A stretch of DNA of 64,000 nt from Syntrophomonas wolfei subsp. methylbutyratica (GCF_001570625.1 NZ_BBQT01000002.1:186001-250000); one strand, 5' to 3'; positions 38,832 through 49,103 are shown, counted from the stretch's first letter. The notes: generated by a model from the letters alone, not told the origin. Made by a program: numbers and translations.

Positions 38832-40358
38832 ATGCAGAGCGTGAAAATCAGAGAAAACATTTATTGGGTAGGAGTTCAGGATCCGAACTTAAGGGTATTT
38901 GATATAATAATGCGCACAGAAAAAGGAAGCAGTTATAATGCCTATCTGATAAAGGGAAGTGAAAAGACCGCGCTGGTAGAAACCGTTAAGAATGAGTTTT
39001 TTGAAGAATATATAGAAAAATTGCAAGAGATTGTAAAACTGGAAGACATCGATTATTTAATCATGAACCATACCGAACCCGATCATTCCGGTTCCATAGC
39101 CGGGCTTCTAGAAAAAGCACCTGGCATAACGGTTGTTGGCAGTTCCAATACTATTGAATTCCTGCGTGAAATAATCAATAAAGATTTTGATGCCAGGATG
39201 GTGGGACAGGGCAGCAAGCTAAATCTGGGTGATAAAAGCTTGCATTTTATTGGTGCCACTTTATTACACTGGCCGGATAGCATTTATTCCTACCTTCCCG
39301 AAGATCGCATCTTATTTACTTGTGATTCCTTTGGCAGTCATTACTCCAGTGACAAGATTTTTGACGATTTAATTGAGGAAGACTTCAGCCGGGAATACAA
39401 GTATTATTTTGATGTTATTATGGGACCGTTTAAGCCCTATGTATTGAGAGCACTGGAACGGATTAAAGGGCTGGATATCGATATTATCTGTCCCGGGCAT
39501 GGGCCTGTTTTACGCAATAATATCACCCATTATATAGATTTATACAGGCGGTGGGCAACCCCGGTAGCGGAGTCCGAACCACAACCCAAGATTGTGATGG
39601 CCTACGCAAGTGCTTATGGATATACCCGAATGCTAGCTGATAGTATAATAGAAGGCCTAAACGAAAGTGGAGATTTTAATCTTAAAGAGTTTGACCTGGT
39701 TGAAGCTTCAACGGAAGAGATTTTGCTTGAACTAGAAAACGCCAGAGGATTTCTGATTGGTTCTCCAACTATTAACAAGGACTGCGTACCGCCGGTATGG
39801 AACCTGTTAAGCTCGATGTCCCCTATTATCCACGAGGCGATGGTGGCGGCGGCTTTTGGCGCTTATGGTTGGAGCGGGGAAGCGGTTCCCAATATGCAAA
39901 AACGCTTGCGGATGCTGCGCATGAATGTTCTGCCGGGGCTGCGCATCAGATTCCGACCATCCCGAGAGGAACTGGAGCAAGCCGTAGCCTTCGGGAGCAA
40001 TTTTGGACGGGCGGTTCTGGCCGGCAACCAGGATTTGTTGGAGTTCCAATTTATCAACGATAGCGAAAAAAGAGAAGAAGTAGTGGGGAATTATATTAAG
40101 GAATATGCTAATGAGGATATTATTGTGTATTGGGATCCTGCCCTTTGCCAGCATGATACCCACTGTTTTACCCGGCTTCCCCAGGTATTCAATCCTGAAG
40201 CCAGGCCTTGGGTGAGAATAGACGGGGCACCGGCGGAAGCCATAATCAGAACCATAAACCGCTGTCCCTCCGGGGCTTTAAGGTATTCCCTTCCTGTGGG
40301 TTCAGCTGTTAATCCTGAACTGGCAAAGGGAGCTGGGCTTCTGCCAGGACGTATATAA
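38832..40358 (+). CDS. flavodiiron protein (FprA type) fused to a ferredoxin-like domain
   Basis: 508 residues. Residues 1-~250 are a metallo-beta-lactamase-fold diiron domain with ligands in MNHTEPDHSGSI (HxExDH) and later D and H (TCDSFGSHYSSD, CPGHGPVL); ~255-395 a flavodoxin domain binding FMN (YASAYGYTRMLADSI). Residues ~430-500 form a divergent Fer4_19/YjdI-type ferredoxin domain (CQHDTHCFTRLPQVF ... RCPSGALRY). Flavodiiron proteins reduce O2 to water or NO to N2O in anaerobes; the fused domain could feed electrons. ATG 38832 behind GAGGAGGG is preferred to the upstream ATG. Confidence 0.9.
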   Translation: MQSVKIRENIYWVGVQDPNLRVFDIIMRTEKGSSYNAYLIKGSEKTALVETVKNEFFEEYIEKLQEIVKLEDIDYLIMNHTEPDHSGSIAGLLEKAPGITVVGSSNTIEFLREIINKDFDARMVGQGSKLNLGDKSLHFIGATLLHWPDSIYSYLPEDRILFTCDSFGSHYSSDKIFDDLIEEDFSREYKYYFDVIMGPFKPYVLRALERIKGLDIDIICPGHGPVLRNNITHYIDLYRRWATPVAESEPQPKIVMAYASAYGYTRMLADSIIEGLNESGDFNLKEFDLVEASTEEILLELENARGFLIGSPTINKDCVPPVWNLLSSMSPIIHEAMVAAAFGAYGWSGEAVPNMQKRLRMLRMNVLPGLRIRFRPSREELEQAVAFGSNFGRAVLAGNQDLLEFQFINDSEKREEVVGNYIKEYANEDIIVYWDPALCQHDTHCFTRLPQVFNPEARPWVRIDGAPAEAIIRTINRCPSGALRYSLPVGSAVNPELAKGAGLLPGRI

Positions 40359-40515
40359 TTCTCCCGGCGGAATTTTATGGCTGGTTATCCTGCCGCTATG
40401 GAGTTATTATTCACCCGGTACTGGGCATAAGGTGAAAGGACATAAATAAATCTCACAATTATGGTATAATTAGGCATCTCCGATAGAAGAATAATTATAT
40501 CGGAGGTGGATTATT

Positions 40516-41616
40516 GTGCTTAATAAACTATGTATTTCTAAATCCTTGCTGGTTCTGGGCCTCTTCTTTGGAATTGGCTGTGCTAATTTTGCCGGGAGGT
40601 TTTTTCAACCCGGAAGAAGCTGGCAGATTTGCCTGGGGATAGGGGCTTTTCTCTTGTTTTATCTATTATCCAGTAAGATGCTTGGCTACTTTTCCAGGCT
40701 ATATTCCCGAGTAGAGGATCTAATGGATGCTGCTTCAATCGATATACTCCTGGGAGGGACCGGAGGCTTACTTCTTGGAATAACGATTGGAGTACTCTGC
40801 AGTTATCCGCTATCCAGGATAGGTGGAGTTGGTAATTTTTTGTCCCTGCTTGTCTTTATTCTGAGTAGCTTTTTGGGCCTTAAGATGGGGATTCGCCGGG
40901 GAAAAGAGCTTCTGGTTTTTCTGCCCCAGTCGGGTAAAGCAGGAGACGAATCTTTATCTGCTTTTAATCTTAAAGTATTAGATACCAGTGCGATTATAGA
41001 TGGTCGTATTTATGATGTATGTCTTAGCAATTTCCTGGATGGTTCCTTATTGGTACCAAACTTTGTTATTGAAGAATTGCAGCATATCGCTGATTCCTCG
41101 GACAATATAAGACGCAATAAAGGTAGAAGGGGATTGGAACTCCTAGGAAAAATGCAGAAGCATCCGCGTATAAACATTGATATAATAGAAGATGACATAA
41201 TGGAAGAAAAAGAAGTCGATGCCAAACTGCTACGCTTGTGTAAACAGCTTGGTGCCAGCATCATCACCAATGATTATAATTTAAATAAGGTGGCTGAATT
41301 GCAGGGCATTAAAGTATTGAACATAAATGAATTGACTAATGCCGTAAAGATAATGGTCTATCCAGGTGAAACCATGCATACCTGTATTGTCAGGGAAGGA
41401 AAAGAAGTGGGACAGGGAATTGGCTATCTGGAGGATGGTACTATGGTAGTGGTAGAACAAGCCCATAATGAAATTGGGAACGATATAGAGGTAGTTGTGA
41501 CCAGCGTATTTCAGACAGCCGCCGGAAGAATGATTTTTACCCGTAAAGTGAAGGAAGAAAAGGAATTTGTCGTAGATAGTTTCAAAGAGGTTCAAGAGGT
41601 GAATTTGTATGGTTAA
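40516..41616 (+). CDS. YacL-like PIN/TRAM membrane protein
   Basis: 366 residues. The first ~130 residues hold about four membrane helices; a PIN nuclease-like domain follows (VLDTSAIIDGRIYDVC, VPNFVIEELQHIADS, NKGRRGLELL, ASIITNDYNLNKVAEL) with the acidic residues Asp, Glu, Asp, Asp in place; the C-terminus is a TRAM RNA-binding domain (PGETMHTCIVREGKEVGQGIGYLEDGTMVVVE). It matches B. subtilis YacL, next to disA/ispD there too. Function is unknown, perhaps RNA processing at the membrane. GTG start behind GGAGGTGG. Confidence 0.92.
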   Translation: MLNKLCISKSLLVLGLFFGIGCANFAGRFFQPGRSWQICLGIGAFLLFYLLSSKMLGYFSRLYSRVEDLMDAASIDILLGGTGGLLLGITIGVLCSYPLSRIGGVGNFLSLLVFILSSFLGLKMGIRRGKELLVFLPQSGKAGDESLSAFNLKVLDTSAIIDGRIYDVCLSNFLDGSLLVPNFVIEELQHIADSSDNIRRNKGRRGLELLGKMQKHPRINIDIIEDDIMEEKEVDAKLLRLCKQLGASIITNDYNLNKVAELQGIKVLNINELTNAVKIMVYPGETMHTCIVREGKEVGQGIGYLEDGTMVVVEQAHNEIGNDIEVVVTSVFQTAAGRMIFTRKVKEEKEFVVDSFKEVQEVNLYG

Positions 41617-42310
41617 CAACCTCCGGGTTGTTATTGCTGCTGCGGGGAGTGGCAGTAGAATGGGGGGCAAAATCAACAAGCAGTATATCTTGTTGAAGTC
41701 ACGTCCCCTGCTGGCTTACTCACTGGATGTTTTTGAAAAAATGGAATTGGTAGATGAAATCGTAATTGTAGCTCAGGCACGCGAGATTGAATATTGTGAG
41801 CGTGAGGTAGTAAAGAGATTTAGCTACCAAAAGGTTAGCCGGGTAGTAGCAGGAGGCTTGGAGAGACAGGACTCAATCTGGGCAGGACTGGAAGAGTTGA
41901 ATAGTAATACGGATTTTGTGGCCGTTCACGATGGTGCGCGGCCTTTTGTCACTTCCGAGCTGATAGAAGAGGTCTTGAAAGAGGCTGTGCGCTGGGGGGC
42001 CGCCATTCCCGGCGTTGCGGTCCGGGATACTTTGAAGCAGGTGGACCGGGACAATTTTGTCCGGCAAACTCTGGATAGATCCAGTGTCTTTGCTATACAG
42101 ACCCCGCAAATATTCAGGTACTGCGAACTGCATAAAGCTTACGAATATGCCCGGGAGCAAAGAGTAAGGGCAACAGATGATGCCTCTCTTTTTGAAAAAT
42201 ATATCGGCCGGGTTAAAGTGGTACCTGGAGACTATCGTAACCTGAAAATAACTACACCTGAGGATCTGGCCATAGCCCGGACTATTTTGGATTCTTTAGG
42301 GAAGGAGTAA
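41609..42310 (+). CDS. ispD: 2-C-methyl-D-erythritol 4-phosphate cytidylyltransferase
   Basis: 233 residues, MEP-pathway enzyme producing CDP-ME from MEP and CTP. The CTP loop is AAAGSGSRMGGKINKQY at the N-terminus (Gly-rich, Arg, Lys) and FVAVHDGARPFV and QTPQIFRYC are typical. Overlaps yacL by eight bases; ispF follows after four, so a coupled pair for isoprenoid precursors. Confidence 0.95.
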   Translation: MVNNLRVVIAAAGSGSRMGGKINKQYILLKSRPLLAYSLDVFEKMELVDEIVIVAQAREIEYCEREVVKRFSYQKVSRVVAGGLERQDSIWAGLEELNSNTDFVAVHDGARPFVTSELIEEVLKEAVRWGAAIPGVAVRDTLKQVDRDNFVRQTLDRSSVFAIQTPQIFRYCELHKAYEYAREQRVRATDDASLFEKYIGRVKVVPGDYRNLKITTPEDLAIARTILDSLGKE

Positions 42311-42314
42311 TATT

Positions 42315-42788
42315 TTGAGGGTAGGATATGGTTATGACGTACACCGCCTGCAAGAAGGCAGGAGGCTGGTTCTGGGAGGGGTAGAAATACCGCATACCCA
42401 GGGATTATTGGGACATTCGGATGCCGATGTTCTCCTCCATGCTATTTGTGACGCCCTTCTGGGGGCAGTTGCTCTGGGGGATATAGGCCAGCATTTTCCC
42501 GATAGCGATAGTCAATACCAGGACATAAATAGCCTGTTGCTGCTGAAAGAGGTGGCAGGGATTTTACAGCGTACTGGTTGGAGGGTGATAAATGTTGATA
42601 GTACGGTAGTGGCTCAGGAGCCTCGTCTGGCACCTCATATTAAGCAGATGCGGCAAAATATCGCCCGCTTCCTGGCTATAGAGACAGAAAAGGTGAGCGT
42701 CAAGGCTACCACTACCGAAGGGCTGGGTTTTGAAGGTAGCCAGCAAGGAATATCTGCCCATGCCGTAGTTTTAATAGAGCAAGCCTGA
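42315..42788 (+). CDS. ispF: 2-C-methyl-D-erythritol 2,4-cyclodiphosphate synthase
   Basis: 157 residues, next step of the MEP pathway after IspE. Metal ligands in GYGYDVHRL (Asp, His) and the second His in GHSDADVLLHAICDALLGAVALGDIGQHFPD; TTTEGLGFEG near the end is conserved. TTG start with a GGGAAGGAG site four bases after ispD. Full length; trimer-forming family. Confidence 0.95.
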   Translation: MRVGYGYDVHRLQEGRRLVLGGVEIPHTQGLLGHSDADVLLHAICDALLGAVALGDIGQHFPDSDSQYQDINSLLLLKEVAGILQRTGWRVINVDSTVVAQEPRLAPHIKQMRQNIARFLAIETEKVSVKATTTEGLGFEGSQQGISAHAVVLIEQA

Positions 42789-42789
42789 T

Positions 42790-43054
42790 TTCAAAAAGTA
42801 ATTAATATTATTATGCTTGTATAAATATACCGCTCCAGCGTTCTTAATAGCGACCGAAGGGAGCATAAGTTGTGCCCGACAGGGCGCTACGTATGGGCAA
42901 CACCTACGGCTTGTCCCGCAGCTCAAGGGGTACCGCGCTAATCTTCCATCCTGGTCACAACCTTAATAGTGACACCCGCTGTCCATGCTTTCGCCAACCT
43001 TCGCTTGTATATTTATGCAATCCTTATTCAATAAAAGGGGTTTTGCGGTAGAGC
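42790..43054 (+). repeat. R2 element, copy e, with R3-like inserts
   Basis: Begins AAAAAGTAATTAATATTATT, contains ATATACCGCT, an R3-like TTCTTAATAGCGACCGAAGGGAGCAT, GGGCAACACCTACGGC, CTCAAGGGGTACCGCG, a second R3 remnant (CACAACCTTAATAGTGACAC) and ends GGGGTTTTGCGGTAGAGC. It fills most of the 385-base gap before the DUF1002 gene. Confidence 0.7.
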
Positions 43055-43173
43055 AAGCCTCCAAATAAATCTCGTCTACTATGGTCCCATAGTATAGTTT
43101 TACCGAGCAATCTATAGCGAATATTTACCTCCTGAAGGAGCAAGAATAGTAAAAAATAGCAGGAGGTAATAAT

Positions 43174-44085
43174 ATGCGTAGCAAAGGGATTATTATGCTG
43201 GTGTTTTTTGCTCTGGTCATTGTTAGTGGGTTTTTTTTGCTCCGCCATGATAGCAGCAATACGGTACTGAGAGCGGAAAGAGCCAAAATAGTGATAAGCT
43301 TCGGTGAGGACTTGACTGACCAGCAAAAACGCGAGCTTATGGATTATTTCTATAGCTGGCAAAAGGGTAGAGACAGGGATACTCAATATATAACTGTCAG
43401 CAATAAGGAAGAAAGAGACTACTTGCAAGGATTAATAGATGAAGAACTTATCGGCAGCCGGGCTATTTCTTCAGTATATTGCGAAACCCTGGACAGAAGT
43501 AGAGGAATAGAGGTGGAAACCCGCAATATTACCGCTATTACTCCTTTCATGTATGCCAATGCTCTGTCTACGGCCGGAATAGAAAATGCCCGGGTAATTG
43601 TAGCGGCTCCTTTTGCGGTTTCGGGAACAGCAGCTCTGACTGGAATAATAAAGGCCTTTGAAACAGCTCAAGGAGAAAAGCTGGATGAGAAGGCCAAGGA
43701 GACCGCTCATGAGGAGATAGCCGAGACTAGCAAATTAGCCAGAAAGATAGGCAGTAACAAGGCCGAAAAGCTAATCTACGAGGTTAAAAGACAGGTTGTG
43801 GAAAGAAATATTTCCGAGCCGGAGGAAATAAAGAAAATAATCCTGGAAGTAAGCGCTAAACTTAATATTAATATACCTGCCGCTGATATCGAGCGTATGG
43901 TAGGATTAATGCAAAGATTGAACTCCCTGAACATGAACATAAGCAGATTGAATGAGCAGTTGAGTGGCCTGGAGAGAAGTTGGAATGAAGTTAAAAGCAA
44001 TAGCCGTGAGAGCAATGGACTATTAAACCAGTTACTGGATGCTTTGCGAGATTTGATTACCGGTTTAAAAAACGCTTTGGCTTAG
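43174..44085 (+). CDS. DUF1002 family secreted protein
   Basis: 303 residues, signal peptide or anchor at 5-22 (GIIMLVFFALVIVSGFFLL), then the DUF1002/YpuA domain: VISFGEDLTDQQKRELMDYF, then a repeat-like domain ENARVIVAAPFAVSGTAALTGIIKAFE and a C-terminal helix bundle with a probable coiled coil (MNISRLNEQLSGLERSWNEV). DUF1002 proteins are exported in Firmicutes; function unknown. GCAGGAGG precedes the ATG. Alone between R2 copy e and gltX. Confidence 0.85.
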   Translation: MRSKGIIMLVFFALVIVSGFFLLRHDSSNTVLRAERAKIVISFGEDLTDQQKRELMDYFYSWQKGRDRDTQYITVSNKEERDYLQGLIDEELIGSRAISSVYCETLDRSRGIEVETRNITAITPFMYANALSTAGIENARVIVAAPFAVSGTAALTGIIKAFETAQGEKLDEKAKETAHEEIAETSKLARKIGSNKAEKLIYEVKRQVVERNISEPEEIKKIILEVSAKLNINIPAADIERMVGLMQRLNSLNMNISRLNEQLSGLERSWNEVKSNSRESNGLLNQLLDALRDLITGLKNALA

Positions 44086-44152
44086 AAAGCCCTCTGCTGG
44101 TTGATTTCGCCTGAAGGTGCTATAATTACCGGTGTGCAAAGGAGGCAATAAA

Positions 44153-45604
44153 GTGAATAAAATAAAAGTCAGGTTCGCCCCCAGTCCTACGGGGCCCTTG
44201 CATATCGGCGGTGCACGTTCGGCCTTGTTCAATTACCTTTTCGTTTCCCGCTATAATGGGGAAATGGTTTTGCGTATTGAGGATACTGATTTGGAACGCT
44301 CGCACCGGGAATATGAGAGTGAAATCATCGATTCTTTAAAGTGGTTGGGACTAGGCTGGTCAGAGGGAATTGACACCGGGGGACCCAATGAACCTTACCG
44401 GCAGACCGAGCGCCTGCCAATATACCAGGAATATGCCGAGAAGCTCCTGGAAGCGGGGCAGGCATATTATTGTTTTTGCAGTGAAAAAGAATTGGAAGCC
44501 GAGAGGCAGGATTTGCTGGATAGCGGGCAGATGCAAAAATACTCGGGAAAATGCCGACAATTGAGTATGGCGGAAAGAGAAGAAAAAATAAAACAGGGAA
44601 TCAAGCCGGCTATCCGCTTTAAAGTACCGGCACACCAGCTTTATATTGTTGATGACCTGGTCAGGGGACGGGTAAGTTTTGACAGCGATGATATAGGGGA
44701 TTTCATAATAGTAAAGTCTGATGGGATACCAACCTATAATTTCGCGGTGGTTATAGATGATGTACTCATGGGCATCAGTCATGTAATCCGAGCCGAGGAG
44801 CACTTGTCCAACACCCCTCGCCAGTTGATGATATACGATGCCCTGAACTTCAGGCGTCCTGAATTTGCCCATATATCTCTTATCCTCGGCAGTGACCGGC
44901 AGAAGATGAGCAAGCGTCATGGAGCCACATCGCTGGTGCAGTACCGGGAAATGGGCTATCTACCGGAGGCCCTGTTCAATTTCCTGGCTTTAATGGGCTG
45001 GTCCCCGGAAGGTGAAGAGGAAATAATGAGCCCGGCGGAAATCGCCGCCGCCTTTTCCCTGGAACGGGTAGCCAAAAGTCCGGCAGTTTTCGATATTAAT
45101 AAGCTCAATTTTATCAACCAGCAGTATCTTAAAAAGATCGGAGATGAAGAACTAAAGGGAATGCTTAAGCCTTACCTGGCAGATAGCAAATACCTGGAGA
45201 AGATAGAGCAAATGGGTGAGGAAAGGTATGGGCTTTTGGTGAGTACAATAAGAGACTACCTGGTTTGCCTGGCCGATGTGAAAGAGCAGCTGGAAGTTTT
45301 TTTCGGCGATATTGACTACGCTGGTGATGCCCGGGAAGTACTGGCAGGAGAAGGGGTCATTCCACTAATGCAGGCTTTTAAGGAGGGAATCCATAAGGTA
45401 AATGAAGTAGATGAGATCAAGCAGCTAATCAAAGGCATTACTAAAACACTCAAACTCAAGCCCCGGGATGTATTTATGCCCCTGCGTTGTGCCTTGAGCG
45501 GCCAGGCCCACGGCCCGGACCTGTCCTCGTATATAGCCGTTATTGGCGGAGAGGAAGCCATAAGAAGAATAGACCGGGCTATAGATTTTATTAAAAGCCA
45601 ATAA
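44153..45604 (+). CDS. gltX: glutamyl-tRNA synthetase
   Basis: 483 residues, class I synthetase that charges tRNA-Glu. HIGH-like site [15 protein letters not shown] (~12-26) and KMSKR site in [14 protein letters not shown] (~245). The zinc-like Cys pattern [13 protein letters not shown]...YSGKC is visible in the insertion. GTG 44153 is selected because AAAGGAGG lies eight bases before it; the in-frame GTG at 44132 has none. It is followed by the T-box for cysE-cysS. Confidence 0.96.
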   Translation: MNKIKVRFAPSPTGPLHIGGARSALFNYLFVSRYNGEMVLRIEDTDLERSHREYESEIIDSLKWLGLGWSEGIDTGGPNEPYRQTERLPIYQEYAEKLLEAGQAYYCFCSEKELEAERQDLLDSGQMQKYSGKCRQLSMAEREEKIKQGIKPAIRFKVPAHQLYIVDDLVRGRVSFDSDDIGDFIIVKSDGIPTYNFAVVIDDVLMGISHVIRAEEHLSNTPRQLMIYDALNFRRPEFAHISLILGSDRQKMSKRHGATSLVQYREMGYLPEALFNFLALMGWSPEGEEEIMSPAEIAAAFSLERVAKSPAVFDINKLNFINQQYLKKIGDEELKGMLKPYLADSKYLEKIEQMGEERYGLLVSTIRDYLVCLADVKEQLEVFFGDIDYAGDAREVLAGEGVIPLMQAFKEGIHKVNEVDEIKQLIKGITKTLKLKPRDVFMPLRCALSGQAHGPDLSSYIAVIGGEEAIRRIDRAIDFIKSQ

Positions 45605-45654
45605 CTATGGAAACTGCTTGGGTTTGGAGCTTGTGGAGTTGACATAATTGCTGC

Positions 45655-45940
45655 TGCTGCATATAATTTAGAACAAGTGAATACTTAATTGCGGGGAACG
45701 GGATAAGTAAGCATGGTATCGCTGCCAGAGAGAAAAGGTCAGCGGCTGAGAGCCTTTTCACAGTATGAGCTCTGCTGAATTGCACCCGGGAGCAGGTAGG
45801 CCGAATCTTTAAGTAGGCCTATCCGGTTATAAGCCGTTATGGGATTAAGGGGAGTGCTTTTAGAAAAACAGCGCTCAATTAGAGTGGAACCGCGGAAGAA
45901 TGCCTTTCGTCTCTTGGAGGGACGAAGGGCTTTTTTTATT
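45655..45940 (+). promoter_or_regulatory. T-box leader, cysteine-specific
   Basis: Upstream of cysE-cysS. It has the conserved T-box AGAGTGGAACCGCGG at about 45879-45893 and a terminator hairpin TGCCTTTCGTC ... GACGAAGGGC with a T tract (about 45901-45938). The stem I region has a TGC codon (CTCTGCTGAATTG) as specifier, agreeing with tRNA-Cys and the downstream genes. Uncharged tRNA-Cys should stabilise the antiterminator and turn on cysteine synthesis and charging. Confidence 0.9.
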
Positions 45941-46080
45941 ATAACGAGGCGAAATATATCCCCCGCTTTTGTAAGCGGTCGGGTTCCTATTGGCAAAACA
46001 GGCGATGGCTTTTAATCCCCCCGCCTCGTTGCAGCGCTGTGTTGAAACTGCTCCGCAGTTACTAGTTTCTTCCGAAGCAA
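45941..46080 (+). repeat. R1 interspersed repeat, copy 5
   Basis: Follows directly after the T-box terminator. Its ends covary with other copies: AACGAGGCG here pairs with CGCCTCGTT. A five-base insertion (ACTAG) breaks the final AAACTGC...GCAGTTT palindrome. Ends 22 bases before cysE. Confidence 0.85.
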
Positions 46081-46102
46081 AAAAAATCTGGGAGGGGTAA
46101 AA

Positions 46103-46825
46103 ATGCTTTCAACCCTAAAGAGAGAGATTCAGGTAGTTTTTGAGAGAGACCCGGCGGCGCGAAGTGTTCTCGAAGTTATTTTCTGTTACCCGGGCTTTCA
46201 CGCCATTATTCATCATCGTATAGCCCATTTTCTTTACTGCCGCAAACTCTATTTTCTGGCCCGTATGGTATCTCATATCAACCGCTTTTTGACGGGAATT
46301 GAAATCCATCCCGGAGCCAGGATAGGTCAAGGTTTATTTATTGACCACGGCAGTGGTATAGTAATTGGAGAGACGGCTGAAATAGGAGACAATGCTACCC
46401 TCTACCAGGGGGTAACCCTGGGCGGAACAGGTAAAGAGAAAGGTAAAAGGCATCCCACTATTGGCAATAATGTTACCATCAGTGCCGGCGCCAAGGTATT
46501 AGGGGCCATAAGCGTGGGGGATAATGTAAAAATAGGTGGCGGCTCTGTAGTCTTAAAGGCTGTTCCCAGCGGCTGCACCGTGGTTGGTGTTCCAGGGCGA
46601 ATAGTGGTGCGTGATGGCGCCCGGGTGGAAAACGGTAAAATAGAAGTGGACTTGGAACACCATCTTCTGCCTGACCCCATTGCCGATACTTTAGCGGCTA
46701 TGCAGGCCAAAATCGATGAACTGGAGCAAAAATTGGCCCGGTTGGAAAGGGAGGAAAAGGATGATGCGGGTGTACAATACCCTAAACAAAAGAAAAGAAG
46801 AAATATTGCCATTGGCTCCGCCTGA
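46103..46825 (+). CDS. cysE: serine O-acetyltransferase
   Basis: 240 residues, first step of cysteine synthesis (serine plus acetyl-CoA to O-acetylserine). N-terminal helical domain followed by a left-handed beta-helix of hexapeptide repeats ([58 protein letters not shown]). The Lys/Glu-rich tail extends past the usual end and overlaps cysS by 65 bases. ATG behind GGGAGGGG. Under T-box control. Confidence 0.95.
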   Translation: MLSTLKREIQVVFERDPAARSVLEVIFCYPGFHAIIHHRIAHFLYCRKLYFLARMVSHINRFLTGIEIHPGARIGQGLFIDHGSGIVIGETAEIGDNATLYQGVTLGGTGKEKGKRHPTIGNNVTISAGAKVLGAISVGDNVKIGGGSVVLKAVPSGCTVVGVPGRIVVRDGARVENGKIEVDLEHHLLPDPIADTLAAMQAKIDELEQKLARLEREEKDDAGVQYPKQKKRRNIAIGSA

Positions 46826-48362
46826 GATAAAAATATATGTATGTGGTCCTACCACCTATAACTATATTCACCTGGGTAATGCCCGTCCCCTGGTGGTTTT
46901 TGATACCATACGCCGTTATATGTTCTACCGGGGGTTAGAAGTTAAATATGTGCAGAACTTTACCGATGTTGATGATAAAATAATTAAACGAGCCCAGGAG
47001 GAAGGGCAGGATGCCTTGCAGTTGGCGGAACACTATATTGAGGAGTATTTTAAGGATGCGGATGCCCTGGGCATCAAGCGCGCCGATATTCACCCCCGGG
47101 TCAGCCAGCATATGACGGATATAATTGCTGCTATTGCTGGCTTAATAGACAAGGGCTATGCCTATGAGGTTGATGGAGATGTTTTTTATAGGGTGCGGGC
47201 CTTTAAGGATTACGGCAAGCTTTCCGGCCGCTCCCTCGAAGAGATGCTGGCCGGAGCCCGGGTGGAAGTTAATGAGCGTAAAGAAGAGCCCATGGATTTT
47301 GCTCTATGGAAAGCATCCAAACCTGGAGAACCGTATTGGAACAGCCCCTGGGGACCGGGTCGGCCCGGTTGGCATATAGAGTGTTCGGTAATGTCCATGA
47401 AATACCTGGGAGAGACCCTGGATATTCACGGAGGGGGAAATGATTTGATATTTCCCCACCATGAGAATGAAATAGCCCAGGCTGAAGCCTTAACCGGAAA
47501 GCCTTTTAGCCGGTACTGGATTCATAATGGTTTTATTACGGTAAACCAGGAGAAAATGTCCAAGTCTTTGGGTAACTTTTTTATACTTCGTGATATTCTG
47601 AAAAAATATCCGGCTGATGTTGTGCGTTTTTACCTGCTATCCACCCATTACCGCAGCCCACTGGATTTCGATGATGGCAAGCTGGAAGAGGCGCGGCGCG
47701 CCCTGGGCCGGTTAAAAACCACCGAAAACCTGGCCCGGGAGTTTATAGGAGATGGCGAGCTTGGGGGCGAGCAGACCTTTGAGGAGGGTCCAGCCTTGAG
47801 TTTCTTGCAGTCGGTGGAGGAACTGCAGAATCGTTATATAGAGGCGATGGATGATGACTTTAATACTGCCCGGGCCCTGGGGCATTTATTTGAAATTTCC
47901 CACCAAATTAATAGCTACCTGGCAGCAGCCGCCAATGATACTACAAGCCGCTCTGCGCTGCAACAGGCCTTGAAGGTATTCCAGGAACTGGCTGATGTAT
48001 TGGGTATCTTTATGGATAAAGAGCAGAATCAGAACCAGATGGTGGAAAAGCTTCTGAAAATAATGGGAGACTTGCGGCAGCTGGCTCGCCAGGAAAAAGA
48101 TTTTGCCCTGGCAGATCAAATACGAGACTTTATGAGTGACAACGGAATAAGAGTGGAGGATACGGCACAGGGTTCACGCTTTCTTTGGGAACAGTTGCCG
48201 GCTGCGGAAAATCTGGTTAACAAGCTGCTGAAATTCAGGACAGAGTTCAAAAAGGCCCGGCAGTTTGATAGAGCTGATAAAGTAAGGGACGAGCTGCAGG
48301 AAGCAGGCATAGCAGTAGAGGATACCCGGGAAGGAGTCCGCTGGAGAATTGTTGATGCATGA
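46761..48362 (+). CDS. cysS: cysteinyl-tRNA synthetase
   Basis: 533 residues. Class I signature [15 protein letters not shown] and KMSKS in [11 protein letters not shown]; the zinc ligands are in [18 protein letters not shown] and [12 protein letters not shown]. The C-terminal DALR-type anticodon domain follows. ATG 46761 (then ATG 46764) follows GGGAGGAAAAGG, so it begins inside the 3' end of cysE. Mini-RNase III gene overlaps its end. Confidence 0.96.
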   Translation: MMRVYNTLNKRKEEILPLAPPEIKIYVCGPTTYNYIHLGNARPLVVFDTIRRYMFYRGLEVKYVQNFTDVDDKIIKRAQEEGQDALQLAEHYIEEYFKDADALGIKRADIHPRVSQHMTDIIAAIAGLIDKGYAYEVDGDVFYRVRAFKDYGKLSGRSLEEMLAGARVEVNERKEEPMDFALWKASKPGEPYWNSPWGPGRPGWHIECSVMSMKYLGETLDIHGGGNDLIFPHHENEIAQAEALTGKPFSRYWIHNGFITVNQEKMSKSLGNFFILRDILKKYPADVVRFYLLSTHYRSPLDFDDGKLEEARRALGRLKTTENLAREFIGDGELGGEQTFEEGPALSFLQSVEELQNRYIEAMDDDFNTARALGHLFEISHQINSYLAAAANDTTSRSALQQALKVFQELADVLGIFMDKEQNQNQMVEKLLKIMGDLRQLARQEKDFALADQIRDFMSDNGIRVEDTAQGSRFLWEQLPAAENLVNKLLKFRTEFKKARQFDRADKVRDELQEAGIAVEDTREGVRWRIVDA

Positions 48363-48744
48363 GGAAATAGAAGAGAAGGCACTGCGCGAATACTCGCCGG
48401 TGCTACTGGCTTATGTAGGTGATGCTGTTTTCGAGCTGGCGGTAAGGACCCGCCTGGCGATACAGGGGAAACGCCGGATCAAGGACCTGCATCTGGATGC
48501 TGTGGCTGCGGTACGGGCAGAAAGCCAGGCCCGGGTGCTCAGGCAGATACTGGATCACTTAAGCGAGGAGGAGCAAGACATTGTCCGCCGCGGCCGCAAC
48601 AGCAGGTCAACACCCCCCCGGCATGCCGGAGTGCACGACTATCGCATGAGTACGGGCTTTGAAGCCCTGCTGGGCTATATTTATTTGAAGGGTGATGAAC
48701 CAAGGTTGCAGGAACTTCTGCAACTGGCCCTGGAGGAGCTGTAA
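48355..48744 (+). CDS. mrnC: mini-ribonuclease 3
   Basis: 129 residues, RNase III catalytic domain without a dsRBD, which matures 23S rRNA ends. YSPVLLAYVGDAVFELAVRTRLA holds the catalytic Asp and FEALLGYIYLKGDEPRLQELL the Glu. ATG 48355 is inside the final codons of cysS, with GGAG eight bases before it. In many Clostridia the next genes are thyX and rlmB; here the thyA island stands in that place. Confidence 0.92.
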   Translation: MHEEIEEKALREYSPVLLAYVGDAVFELAVRTRLAIQGKRRIKDLHLDAVAAVRAESQARVLRQILDHLSEEEQDIVRRGRNSRSTPPRHAGVHDYRMSTGFEALLGYIYLKGDEPRLQELLQLALEEL

Positions 48745-48777
48745 AATTAAGGAATAGGGAGCACGGAATAAAACGAT

Positions 48778-48945
48778 GACTCTACTGCAAAAACCCCCTT
48801 TTGGTGCAGAAGGGTTGCATAAATATACAAAGCGAGCGTTGGCGAAGTATGGATGTAGCACTGCGGGTACTCCTGATGTTCCATCCTTCGGATGTCACTA
48901 TTAAGATTGCACCGGCGAAGGCGAGCAGGTGAAAGGGGGCGAGTG
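48778..48945 (-). repeat. R2 element, copy f, with nested R3
   Basis: Starts at GACTCTACTGCAAAAACCCC (right-end inverted repeat seen in copy a), contains AAATATACAAAGCGAGCG and an R3 unit at about 48856-48912, then GGCGAAGGCGAGCAGG and breaks off at GGGGGCGAGTGCCCG. It lies in the 412-base gap before thyA, next to R1 copy 6. Confidence 0.75.
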
Positions 48946-48971
48946 CCCGATAATTAAACATAATTAATTTT

Positions 48972-49103
48972 ATAACGAGGTGAAATATATCCCCCGCTTC
49001 TTTAAGTGGTCGGGTTACTATTAAAAAACAGGCGGCGGGTTCTAATCCCCTGCCTCATTGCAGCGGTGTGTTGAAACAGCTCCGCAGTTTCTTCCGATGC
49101 TTA
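48972..49103 (+). repeat. R1 interspersed repeat, copy 6
   Basis: Full copy at the left edge of the thyA island, ending ~54 bases before thyA. Left end AACGAGGTG; right TGCCTCATT, so pairing is partly lost. Ends CTTCCGATGCTTAAT. Confidence 0.85.
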
